Notes under the pieces: model-generated | What the model was told of the DNA's origin: nothing | Database searches by the model: none | The model's input: the letters and a program-made list of their open reading frames with translations, nothing else | DNA from: DATGEP01 sp035310125 | Lineage (GTDB): Bacteria > Chloroflexota > Ktedonobacteria > Ktedonobacterales > JADMIN01 | Assembly: GCA_035310125.1 (NCBI GenBank) | Contig: DATGEP010000149.1 | Coordinates: 1 to 5,040 of the forward strand | Length of the DNA stretch: 5,040 bases | Reading direction: 5' to 3' | Program-made: the position numbers and the translations under genes | Shown: positions 1 through 5,004 of the stretch, piece after piece | Numbering within the stretch: position 1 is the stretch's first letter | How the letters are laid out: each line of letters starts with the position of its first letter

Positions 1-2
1 GC

Positions 3-1184
3 ATGAGCGACACACAGCGCAGCAACCTCCCGGGCGACCAGGTAAACCCTCCCGGCACGAGCGGACCCCTCATGCCGGGAGAAGCGGCACCCGAGGAGCA
101 GATAGAGGTAGTCGAGTTTGTAGCAATGGATGATAGCTCCGACGACATCTTCGATAATACGGCGCCAGGCGGCTTCCGCTGGTGGTATGTGCCAGCCATC
201 GGAGTGCCCGTCGCCGTCGGTACCGGCGCGGCCATCTGGTATCTCGCCAAAGGATCGAAGCCATACCAGAACGCCTGGGAGCTGGCGACACGGTCCGTAC
301 GTACACTCACTGGACAACCTCGCGTGGCAGCCACGACGAAGAAAGCCAGACGCAAATCGCGCGCGACACCCGACACGCTGCGCGATAAAGTAACCAGCAC
401 GCTCAGCGGCTTGGACGCGACTGAGCTGACGCGAAAGGCGGGTGACCTGTGGGATGACGCCCGCGATTCGATGGTGGACCTGTGGGATCAGGTCACTGAT
501 CGCGACACCATCAGTCAGGCGCGCGGCGCGGCCTCGGATGCTAGCGATGCGGCGCGACGCCAGATCGGCGCAATGGTAGGCAGTATCGCCGCGGCAGGGA
601 CGGCGCTTGCCATTCAGAAGAAGGCGGGCGACCTGGCCGGTGCCGCACGCGAGCGTGCCAACGCCGCGCGCGCGACCACACGGGATACGGCGCGGCGCAT
701 GGTGAAAACAAACGTAACTCGCCCGGCCAGGAGGGCGCTACTTGGTGCTGGTATGAAAGGTGGCGCGTGGCTCGTGAAGAACCGCGCGCGATCAAAGGCC
801 AGCGACCTCACCGACAGTGCACGAGAGAGGGCCGAGCGCATCCAACGACGCGGACGCTTCTGGATGGCCCGTAATCGCGCTCAATCCACCGCCGCTGTCA
901 ACGCCATAAGAATGCGGCGCGCGAACGCCGCGAAGCAGGCACGCACGCGCATCTCGTCATCGTTTCGGCGCACAGGCACATTTGCGCTCTCCGCGCTGGT
1001 AACCGCGATGATCATTTACGTCCGCTCATGGTATTCGCGCCGCGGCGGACCCGCGGACAGCCGCGATGCTGGAGATGTGCGTGAAACCGCCGGCGGACGC
1101 ATGGTGACGGGTACATGGCCGCGCATCAGATACCGCGCATCAGACGCCGCCGCGCCCACCACCGCCAGCTCGCCGGTCGAGTAG
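3..1184 (+). CDS. Ala/Arg-rich membrane-associated protein of unknown function, with three degenerate internal repeats
   Basis: I do not recognise a named family; the general look (one N-terminal membrane helix followed by long charged Ala-rich helices) recalls YtxH-like envelope proteins, but this is only a resemblance. Residues 28-52 are acidic. Residues 62-82 form a convincing membrane helix preceded by aromatic WWY. Residues 188-204 and 246-258 are shorter hydrophobic patches, and 326-340 is a second likely membrane helix flanked by Arg. The motif KA[GS]DL..[AS/DA]R recurs at 145, 207 and 265, each copy starting a charged helix that ends in a hydrophobic stretch. Residues 105-120 and most of 215-325 are strongly basic. 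The start at base 3 reads MSDTQ, which looks natural, but its ribosome binding site is outside the window, so a longer protein is possible. The stop is TAG at 1182-1184, followed by a strong terminator, so this is the last gene of its transcript. The basic stretches could bind nucleic acid, polyphosphate or anionic lipid; that is speculation. Confidence 0.8.
   Translation: MSDTQRSNLPGDQVNPPGTSGPLMPGEAAPEEQIEVVEFVAMDDSSDDIFDNTAPGGFRWWYVPAIGVPVAVGTGAAIWYLAKGSKPYQNAWELATRSVRTLTGQPRVAATTKKARRKSRATPDTLRDKVTSTLSGLDATELTRKAGDLWDDARDSMVDLWDQVTDRDTISQARGAASDASDAARRQIGAMVGSIAAAGTALAIQKKAGDLAGAARERANAARATTRDTARRMVKTNVTRPARRALLGAGMKGGAWLVKNRARSKASDLTDSARERAERIQRRGRFWMARNRAQSTAAVNAIRMRRANAAKQARTRISSSFRRTGTFALSALVTAMIIYVRSWYSRRGGPADSRDAGDVRETAGGRMVTGTWPRIRYRASDAAAPTTASSPVE
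444..488 (+). repeat. 12-bp direct repeat, 33-bp period, inside the first coding repeat
   Basis: GACCTGTGGGAT occurs at 444-455 and again at 477-488. The 33-bp offset equals 11 codons and gives DLWD twice (residues 148-151 and 159-162). An 11-residue period is typical of some amphipathic helices that lie on membranes. Only two clear copies are present. Confidence 0.7.
1119..1144 (+). repeat. 12-bp direct repeat with 14-bp period near the gene end
   Basis: CCGCGCATCAGA occurs at 1119-1130 and 1133-1144, inside the C-terminal coding part of the membrane protein. The 14-bp period is not a multiple of three, so the two copies are read in different frames and the repeat does not give a peptide repeat. 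It most likely reflects slippage. Confidence 0.7.
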
Positions 1185-1201
1185 TCGTGTCGAGTAGTCG
1201 T
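1176..1201 (+). repeat. Perfect 13-bp tandem duplication over the stop codon
   Basis: GTCGAGTAGTCGT is present twice with no gap, at 1176-1188 and 1189-1201. The first copy contains the TAG stop of the upstream gene (1182-1184); the second copy lies in the untranslated tail. It looks like a recent slippage duplication. Confidence 0.85.
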
Positions 1202-1237
1202 AATGCCTGATGCCGTGCTAAACGCGGCAATCGAAAC

Positions 1238-1296
1238 ATGAAGACGCCGCGCCCACGACTTCATCGGTCACGGGCGCGGCGTCTTCATCCCTTTTT
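1238..1296 (+). terminator. Strong intrinsic terminator for the rightward membrane-protein gene
   Basis: A perfect 17-bp stem is formed by ATGAAGACGCCGCGCCC (1238-1254) and its reverse complement at 1272-1288. The 17-nt loop can itself pair GAC 1257-1259 with GTC 1267-1269. Three bases after the stem a T-run starts (1292-1296), giving a classic Rho-independent terminator on the plus strand. The minus-strand exit has only a weak T-run (TGTTTC), so termination of the converging oxidoreductase gene here is plausible but less certain. The T-run overlaps the TAA stop codon of that gene (1295-1297). Confidence 0.92.
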
Positions 1297-2311
1297 ATAG
1301 CACGAGCTCTGCCATCACACGCAGCGCCTCAGGCTGTATCGTGCCGACAATGAGCGTCGTCGCGCGGGCGGTCTTCCACGGCGCCAGCAGCTCCGCGATG
1401 CGCTCCTTAGGGCCACAGAGCGCTACCTCATCCACGAGTGAATCCGGGACGGCTGCGGCTGCGGCTTTCTTCTTGCCATCCAGATAGAGGTCCTGAATCT
1501 CTTTGGCGGCGGCCTCGTAGCCATAGCGGCAGGCCAGATCATTGTAGAAGTTCTTACCGCGCGCACCCATACCGCCGATGTAGAGCGCGAGCATGGGCCT
1601 CACCATATCGCGGCATGCGTCTACGTCATCTCCGAGCACCACCGTCACCGACGGGGCGATATCAAATGGCTCCTCGGCGGTGCGCTTCGCCAGTCCAGCA
1701 TCCAGCGGACCCAGAGAAAGGCTTTCCCTGGCTGGAGAGTAAAAGATAGGCAGCCAGCCATCGGCAATCTCGCCCGCCAGCTCGATGTTCTTCGGCCCGA
1801 TAGCGGCGAGATAGATGGGAATGCGCTTGCGCAGCGGGTGGATGGTAAGGCGCAGGGGCTTGCCCAGGCCGGTGCCGCCCTCGATAGGGATCGTATACTC
1901 CTGGCCCTGATATTCCAGGTTCTGCTCACGCGCCCAGATCATACGCAGAATCTCGATGTATTCGCGTGTTCGCACCAGTGGCTTGCCGTAGGGCTGTCCA
2001 TGCCAGCCTTCCACCACCTGCGGCCCGGAGACTCCCAACCCCAGCAGCACACGCCCACCGCTCAGCAAATCCAGTGTCGCGGCGGTCATAGCGGTGTTGG
2101 CGGGCGTACGAGCCGGCATCTGCAAGATGCCAGTGCCCAGCTTGATCCGCGAGGTGAGCGCGCCGAGCCACGCCAGTGGCGTCACGCCATCCGAGCCGTA
2201 CGCCTCCGCCGTCCAGATGGAGTCGAAGCCCAGGCGCTCCGCCTCGCGCACCATATCCGTCGCGTCGTTGGGGCGCGCCCCCCAATAGCCGAGGCTCAAT
2301 CCCAGCCGCAT
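1295..2311 (-). CDS. F420-dependent LLM-class oxidoreductase, Rv3520c-like
   Basis: This is a luciferase-like monooxygenase-fold (TIM barrel) flavin/F420 enzyme of the bacterial luciferase superfamily. The sequence closely resembles the mycobacterial Rv3520c family as I remember it: ELGTGI-type IKLGTGILQMPARTP at about residues 56-70, SGGRVLLGLGVSGPQVVEGW at 84-103, GTGLGKPLRL at 146-155, the IGPKNIELAGEIADGW stretch at 171-186 and LALYIGGMGARGKNFY at 241-256. Length is 338 residues, normal for the family. The substrate is unknown; members use reduced F420 for hydride transfer in the cytoplasm. I chose the ATG at 2311 (MRLGLSLGYW) over an in-frame start nine codons upstream because AAGGGG lies 7 nt before it and the family begins with this beta strand. 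A GCT/GCA-rich run encodes AAAAA at residues 283-287. It is probably a single-gene transcript converging on the upstream rightward gene. F420 rather than FMN is inferred from family membership. Confidence 0.95.
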   Translation of the reverse strand: MRLGLSLGYWGARPNDATDMVREAERLGFDSIWTAEAYGSDGVTPLAWLGALTSRIKLGTGILQMPARTPANTAMTAATLDLLSGGRVLLGLGVSGPQVVEGWHGQPYGKPLVRTREYIEILRMIWAREQNLEYQGQEYTIPIEGGTGLGKPLRLTIHPLRKRIPIYLAAIGPKNIELAGEIADGWLPIFYSPARESLSLGPLDAGLAKRTAEEPFDIAPSVTVVLGDDVDACRDMVRPMLALYIGGMGARGKNFYNDLACRYGYEAAAKEIQDLYLDGKKKAAAAAVPDSLVDEVALCGPKERIAELLAPWKTARATTLIVGTIQPEALRVMAELVL

Positions 2312-2355
2312 AGAATATCCCCTTCGTTCGAGCACCACAACCGCATGGCAGCCTC

Positions 2356-2382
2356 AGCATAGCACGCACGCCGGAGACACAA
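2356..2382 (-). promoter_or_regulatory. Possible weak promoter for the oxidoreductase gene
   Basis: On the minus strand TTGTGT (2377-2382) lies 15 bp upstream of TATGCT (2356-2361), which matches four of six -10 consensus bases and would give a leader of about 40 nt before the ATG at 2311. The spacer is short and the -35 match is poor. The putative -35 also forms the T-rich exit of the adjacent terminator hairpin. Treat it as a candidate only. Confidence 0.22.
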
Positions 2383-2428
2383 CCAGCGTATCCTGGGACG
2401 GGCGAGCAACACCCAGAGGATACGCTGG
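2375..2428 (-). terminator. Terminator-like hairpin downstream of the 19-codon gene
   Basis: A perfect 11-bp stem is formed by CCAGCGTATCC (2383-2393) and GGATACGCTGG (2418-2428). It extends inward by TGGG/CCCA (2394-2397 with 2412-2415) across a two-base bulge, with a 14-nt loop. On the minus strand the stem is followed by TTGTGTCT, a moderately T-rich exit; on the plus strand it is followed by purines. It lies about 40 nt past the stop of the small gene and before the oxidoreductase start, as expected for the end of a short separate transcript. Confidence 0.6.
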
Positions 2429-2468
2429 AAGGAAACGGGAAAGAACCGAGAATGACAGCGGATCAACG

Positions 2469-2528
2469 CTACTTCTTCGCTTTGTCCGCCTTCGGCTTGG
2501 GTTTCTTCTTCGGGTTCTTATCGCCCAT
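2469..2528 (-). CDS. 19-residue Lys/Pro-rich small protein
   Basis: The minus strand reads MGDKNPKKKPKPKADKAKK followed by TAG. Nine of its 19 residues are Lys and three are Pro, so it is highly basic, soluble and probably disordered. Support for a real gene is threefold: a good ribosome binding site (AAAGGGTGG, about 7 nt before the ATG at 2528), a hairpin-containing leader upstream, and a terminator-like hairpin 41 nt downstream of the stop. Very short proteins beginning MGDK or MADK and rich in Lys occur as unnamed hypotheticals in bacterial annotations, from memory; their role is unknown. A positively charged peptide could bind RNA, ribosomes or anionic polymers, but nothing in the sequence proves this. 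The alternative is that the transcript is a small RNA and the peptide is incidental. It is too short for usual gene finders and stands in an otherwise empty 377-base interval between two genes. Confidence 0.65.
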   Translation of the reverse strand: MGDKNPKKKPKPKADKAKK

Positions 2529-2560
2529 CGTATGACCACCCTTTCAATTAGCCGGAAATA

Positions 2561-2590
2561 TCAGCACAGCTGACGCGGACCTCTTCCGCG
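2561..2590 (-). other. Two abutting perfect hairpins in the leader of the 19-codon gene
   Basis: CGCGGA (2574-2579) pairs with TCCGCG (2585-2590) across a 5-nt loop. Immediately adjacent, TCAGC (2561-2565) pairs with GCTGA (2569-2573) across a 3-nt loop. No base separates the two stems. They lie 33 nt upstream of the small gene's ATG, leaving the ribosome binding site outside the structure. They could stabilise the 5' end of a short mRNA or be part of a small RNA. The following TATTT is too weak to make a convincing terminator for the acetyltransferase gene upstream. Confidence 0.5.
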
Positions 2591-2599
2591 ATTGCGTTC

Positions 2600-2605
2600 A
2601 GTATG
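2600..2605 (-). promoter_or_regulatory. Candidate -10 element for the 19-codon gene
   Basis: CATACT on the minus strand matches four of six -10 consensus bases and would place the transcript start near 2593, just before the tandem hairpins. No good -35 hexamer is found at 16-18 bp; TTCATC at 16 bp matches only three bases. The stretch upstream (2620-2650) is the most AT-rich in this part of the window. Weak candidate. Confidence 0.22.
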
Positions 2606-2688
2606 CCACACCGCGCCACAAGATGAAACACAATTTTCTGAATGTTTCGTGAACACGCGGCGTTATGCATGGGCGGAGGCCGAAGTCA

Positions 2689-3504
2689 TCAGGATGGCAG
2701 TCTGCCATAGAGATGAAATTCGCAACAATCTACGAAGCCGAGCCGCTCATAGACGCCGTGGCCCAGCGCGGTCGCCTGTAGCACACCTACACGATAGCCG
2801 ATCGTGCGCGCGTGCAGCAGCGCCGCACGCGTCACCGCCGCGCCAATGCCCTGTCGCCGGGCCGCCGGAAGCGTTGCGACGCCATAGATTCCCGCGACAC
2901 CCGCCGCCAGCAGAAGCTGCGCGGTTGCCACAGGCATCCCATCCAATCGCGCCAGGAAAAGCCGTAACGGCTCATCCTCGCCAAAGCGTTTCGGCACGCA
3001 GCTCTCCATAAGCACTGGCGGTGCGCAGGCGGACACCGCCTCGCCATTCCGGTACGCGCGCAGCCAGGTCGCCAGCGTGTCCTCATTCCGCACACGCTCG
3101 ATCGTTAGCCCGTCAGGCTGGGGTATATCGTCGCGCAGTGCGTGGAGATCCACCGCCATACCCGGCTCGCGACCCACGCAGCGCAGCCCGTGGGCTTCCA
3201 ATCGCTCGCCAAGATTCGCGGGCCGGTGCGCCGGACCAACGAACCATGCCACCGGCAGATTGTGAGCGGTGAAATGCGCCAGCGCCGCCGCGATACGCGC
3301 GTCGGCAATCTCCGGCTCCAGTCGTGCCTGAACGATGCCGTTCGCGAGAAGCCTGTATCTGCCGCTGCGATACCACGTCAGGTCACCCTCATCACACATC
3401 TCCCAGCCGGCCAGATACGCACGCCGAAGCCAGTACGCGGCTTCGTTCTCGTCGGCGGCGACGAGCAAACCGGGCGCCGAGAGATCGGGTGGTATCGCAT
3501 CCAT
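2689..3504 (-). CDS. GNAT-family N-acetyltransferase, two-domain type
   Basis: The 271-residue product carries a typical acetyl-CoA binding core in its C-terminal half: IYGVATLPAARRQGIGAA at 206-223, with the pyrophosphate-loop motif RRQGIG at 216-221, then helix RAALLHARTIGY and the late strand ending YERLGFVDCCEFHLYGR at 252-268. The N-terminal half (about 20-120) resembles the degenerate first GNAT-like domain of such tandem proteins, including WFVGP at 87-91, LGERLEAHGLRCVGREPGMAVDL at 98-120. It transfers an acetyl group from acetyl-CoA to an unknown amine; the substrate cannot be read from the sequence. The ATG at 3504 has AGGAG 6 nt upstream. That site includes the last bases of the TAG stop of the thioesterase gene, only 9 nt away, so the two genes are very likely co-translated. 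It ends with TGA at 2689-2691 and is the last gene of the leftward cluster; no strong terminator follows. Confidence 0.9.
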   Translation of the reverse strand: MDAIPPDLSAPGLLVAADENEAAYWLRRAYLAGWEMCDEGDLTWYRSGRYRLLANGIVQARLEPEIADARIAAALAHFTAHNLPVAWFVGPAHRPANLGERLEAHGLRCVGREPGMAVDLHALRDDIPQPDGLTIERVRNEDTLATWLRAYRNGEAVSACAPPVLMESCVPKRFGEDEPLRLFLARLDGMPVATAQLLLAAGVAGIYGVATLPAARRQGIGAAVTRAALLHARTIGYRVGVLQATALGHGVYERLGFVDCCEFHLYGRLPS

Positions 3505-3513
3505 GATCGGCTC

Positions 3514-4032
3514 CTACCCGCGGATCACCAGGCACGTCGTCGTTGCATGCGCATAGAGCTTGCCTGCTGCATCCACCAGCCGGCCCTCGGCGAGGGCGAT
3601 CCGTCCGCCCAGGTGGATCACGCCACCCTCGGCGCGCACCATGCCCGTGTCGCGCGTCATCGGGCGCACATAGTTGACTTTTAGCTCCAGCGTCGTGTAT
3701 GAGACCCCACGCGGCAGCATCGTATTGATGGCGCAGCCCATCGCCGAATCCAGCAGCGTCGCCGCGATGCCCCCGTGAACCGAGCCGATGGGATTGTAGT
3801 GAAACTCGGCGGGCTTTAGCTCGAACACAGCGCGCCCATCGCTCACCTCCACCAGCCGCATGTCCACCAGCGCGCCGATGGGCGACATGGGGATGCGCCC
3901 ATCCTGAATCGCCCGCAGATACTCCAGGCCGCTCATCTCGCGGGCGCGCATGAGCGCTGGCAACGGATCCTCCCAGGTCATCGTGCGCGTGCGCTTATGT
4001 GTTTTCTCGTCCTCGCTCAATTTCTCACCCAC
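3514..4032 (-). CDS. PaaI-like hotdog-fold acyl-CoA thioesterase
   Basis: The product (172 residues from the GTG at 4032) is a hotdog-fold thioesterase of the PaaI/4HBT group, expected to hydrolyse acyl- or aryl-CoA in the cytoplasm. The core motif is HYNPIGSVHGGIAATLLDSAMG at 78-99 in two parts: the HGG turn at 86-88 and the likely catalytic Asp95. The next strand pair, TTLELKVNYVRPM at 113-125, and the glycine-rich GRIALAEGRLVD at 143-154 fit the family; LYAHATTTCLV at 159-169 is the last strand. The substrate is unknown. The start is uncertain. GTG at 4032 lies only 2 nt after AGGGGG, a poor spacing; TTG four codons on or ATG at 3981 (MTWEDPLPAL) would remove residues not conserved in the family. 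The TAG ending the reading frame upstream (4039-4041) joins this Shine-Dalgarno sequence. The gene is upstream of, and probably co-translated with, the GNAT gene. Confidence 0.9.
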   Translation of the reverse strand: MGEKLSEDEKTHKRTRTMTWEDPLPALMRAREMSGLEYLRAIQDGRIPMSPIGALVDMRLVEVSDGRAVFELKPAEFHYNPIGSVHGGIAATLLDSAMGCAINTMLPRGVSYTTLELKVNYVRPMTRDTGMVRAEGGVIHLGGRIALAEGRLVDAAGKLYAHATTTCLVIRG

Positions 4033-4090
4033 TTCCCCCTACGGCGACTCGTCTGTATCTGACTGATGTTGGCATTGATTACTACAGGTG

Positions 4091-4112
4091 GCGCGGACAT
4101 TCTTGTTCGCGT
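4091..4112 (+). repeat. Hairpin, 8-9 bp stem with tetraloop
   Basis: CGCGGACA (4092-4099) pairs with TGTTCGCG (4104-4111) around the loop TTCT, with one G-T wobble if read as plus-strand RNA; a further G-T pair can close it at 4091/4112. On the minus strand the wobble becomes an A-C mismatch, so the structure is better on the plus strand. No T-run follows, so it is not a terminator. Confidence 0.55.
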
Positions 4113-4165
4113 GGACCGGCATTCCTGTGGGCCTCACCAGGTTGCTTGGTTGAGCTCTTTCCACC

Positions 4166-4213
4166 GACACCAGTAAGCGCCAGCGCCGCTGTCCCTGCAC
4201 GCCCACTGGTGTC
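4166..4213 (-). repeat. 48-nt extended hairpin with a nested small hairpin
   Basis: GACACCAGT (4166-4174) and ACTGGTGTC (4205-4213) are a perfect 9-bp inverted repeat. The arms extend to 14 bp (4166-4179 with 4200-4213), where the two imperfect positions are G-T wobbles in minus-strand RNA but A-C mismatches in plus-strand RNA. Inside, CAGC/GCTG near 4181-4192 forms a second small stem. The wobble pattern suits a structured minus-strand RNA, within the leftward cluster. Confidence 0.55.
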
Positions 4214-4299
4214 ACGGCCATCGCCGAGGGCCGCCGCCCCGGACCTACCCGGCCCTTCGCCCGCAAACGAGCGGGAGCGCTTCGCCAGAAATACCGCTC

Positions 4300-4529
4300 G
4301 CGATGCTCGCGCAGCCGGGCGAGCACCTGCCCGACATGCTCGTCCGGCGGAAGCACCGGGTAGATCACATGCTCGATGATGCCATCCGTCACCACGAGCG
4401 TCAGCCGTCTGAACAAGCGCTGCCCCTGAGCCTCAAAGGCAGGCAGCCTCAAGCCAGGCAGGTGTAGCGCGGCGCCATTATCTTCGGGCGCGGGGAGATT
4501 CGCCGGCGGGCGTGAGTCCCCGCGACTGT
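4300..4529 (-). pseudogene. Peroxiredoxin (AhpC/TSA-type redoxin) remnant with the active-site core deleted
   Basis: Two peroxiredoxin segments are joined in one minus-strand frame. The first, LPAPEDNGAALHLPGL (about 4450-4497), resembles the N-terminus of a bacterial redoxin family that begins LPxxLPVPxDDGAxxHLPG. The second, RLPAFEAQGQRLF (about 4411-4449) followed by RLTLVVTDGIIEHVIYPV (about 4351-4404) and PPDEHVGQVLARLREH, matches the C-terminal part of the same family. In intact members, as I remember them, roughly 100 residues including the Cys-containing active site (GARGCTPQSC-like) lie between; here they are absent and the join falls at a shared LRLP. No in-frame ATG or GTG precedes the first segment: the place where the start is expected reads GTA AAC AGT; a TTG at 4452 lies at the join. 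It follows directly on the AhpD-like gene, the usual partner type for a peroxiredoxin, and was probably co-transcribed with it. A functional peroxidase can be excluded if the deletion is real. Confidence 0.75.
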
Positions 4530-5003
4530 TTACACGTCGCCGTCCTTGCGCGCTCGCGGCTGGTAGGTGCCGGCGGGCGTGCGGAAGGCAACATTCAGAC
4601 GATTCCAGCCATTGATGGCAACGATAGCCAGCGTCAGGTTCGCCAGCTCCTCGTCGCTGAAGTGCTGGCGCGCCTCGTCATATACCTCATCGGCCACTTC
4701 ACGATCAGGCAGCAGCGTGACCGCCTCCGCCCATGTAAGCGCGGCACGCTCGCGCTCGCTATAGAACGGCGCCTCGCGCCACGCGTCGAGCAGATAGAGA
4801 CGTTGCTCACTTTCGCCACGCGCGCGGGCATCCTTAGTGTGCATATCCAGGCAAAAGGCGCAGCCATTGAGCTGTGAAGCCCGAATGCGCACAAGCTCGA
4901 GCAGATCCGGCTCCAGCCCGCAGCCGTGAACATAATCCTCCAGGCCCTGCATAGCCCGATATACTCCGGGCGCGGCCTTCGAATAGCGAATGCGCGATGT
5001 CAC
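4530..5003 (-). CDS. AhpD-like carboxymuconolactone decarboxylase-family protein (alkylhydroperoxidase core)
   Basis: The 157-residue product belongs to the AhpD-like/CMD superfamily. The redox motif NGCAFCLDMHTKDARARGE at 46-64 gives Cys48-x-x-Cys51 and His55, with Glu36 in LLELVRIRASQ completing the usual proton-relay set. The C-terminal half, ANLTLAIVAINGWNRLNVAF at 121-140 and TPAGTYQP at 142-149, is characteristic of the COG2128 branch. It is cytoplasmic and likely reduces hydroperoxides or passes electrons to a peroxiredoxin through the CxxC pair; the exact substrate is unknown. The start is GTG at 5003, not ATG, supported by GGAGG 6 nt upstream and by the conserved MTSRIRYSKAAPGVYRAM opening. 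The stop TAA is at 4530-4532. Upstream, another frame stops 1 nt before this start, implying an operon. Downstream lies a broken peroxiredoxin, so this protein may now be without its natural partner. Confidence 0.95.
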   Translation of the reverse strand: MTSRIRYSKAAPGVYRAMQGLEDYVHGCGLEPDLLELVRIRASQLNGCAFCLDMHTKDARARGESEQRLYLLDAWREAPFYSERERAALTWAEAVTLLPDREVADEVYDEARQHFSDEELANLTLAIVAINGWNRLNVAFRTPAGTYQPRARKDGDV

Positions 5004-5004
5004 A

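Larger units (their letters stand above)
4039..4299 (-). other. Unassigned stretch between peroxiredoxin remnant and thioesterase, in-frame open tail with two hairpins
   Basis: The minus-strand frame of the peroxiredoxin remnant stays open through this stretch and ends at TAG 4039-4041, adding about 87 residues of no recognisable family, beginning ERYFWRSAPARLRAKG. Normal relatives end shortly before this point, so the tail is probably not functional protein. The DNA contains two extended inverted repeats (listed separately) and short GC hairpins such as CCCGC/GCGGG near 4260-4275. It could be the remains of an inserted repeat, a structured RNA, or the untranslated leader of the thioesterase gene. 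I see no transposase, tRNA or attachment site in it. Confidence 0.4.

Noticed and set aside
1211..1229. TGCCG/CGGCA inverted repeat, considered as a second terminator or the minus-strand terminator
   Set aside because: The stem is only 5 bp with an 9-base loop, and neither exit has a useful T-run.
1203..1241. A 12-codon plus-strand frame (MPDAVLNAAIET) between the membrane protein and the terminator
   Set aside because: There is no ribosome binding site and it lies in the untranslated tail of the gene before the terminator; nothing supports translation.
2354..2539. A 61-codon minus-strand frame starting at 2539 that overlaps the small Lys/Pro-rich gene
   Set aside because: Its GTG start has AAAGG touching it with no proper spacing, its product is a low-complexity Arg/Ser-rich chain, and the frame crosses the terminator-like hairpin. 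The 19-codon frame starting at 2528 fits the ribosome binding site better.
2625..2648. GAAACA/TGTTTC inverted arms in the AT-rich spacer, considered as an operator
   Set aside because: Only 6-bp arms match, 12 bases apart, and the centre is not symmetric. This is easily found by chance in an AT-rich spacer and no regulator is nearby.
3999..4379. Plus-strand frame of 126 codons over the peroxiredoxin remnant and its tail
   Set aside because: It has no ribosome binding site, is Pro/Ala/Arg-rich as expected from the antisense of GC-rich DNA, and is antisense to recognisable peroxiredoxin and thioesterase sequence.
4033..4529. Insertion sequence or mobile element between the AhpD-like and thioesterase genes
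   Set aside because: I found no transposase motif, no terminal inverted repeats bracketing the stretch and no target-site duplication. Half of it is explained by the peroxiredoxin remnant.
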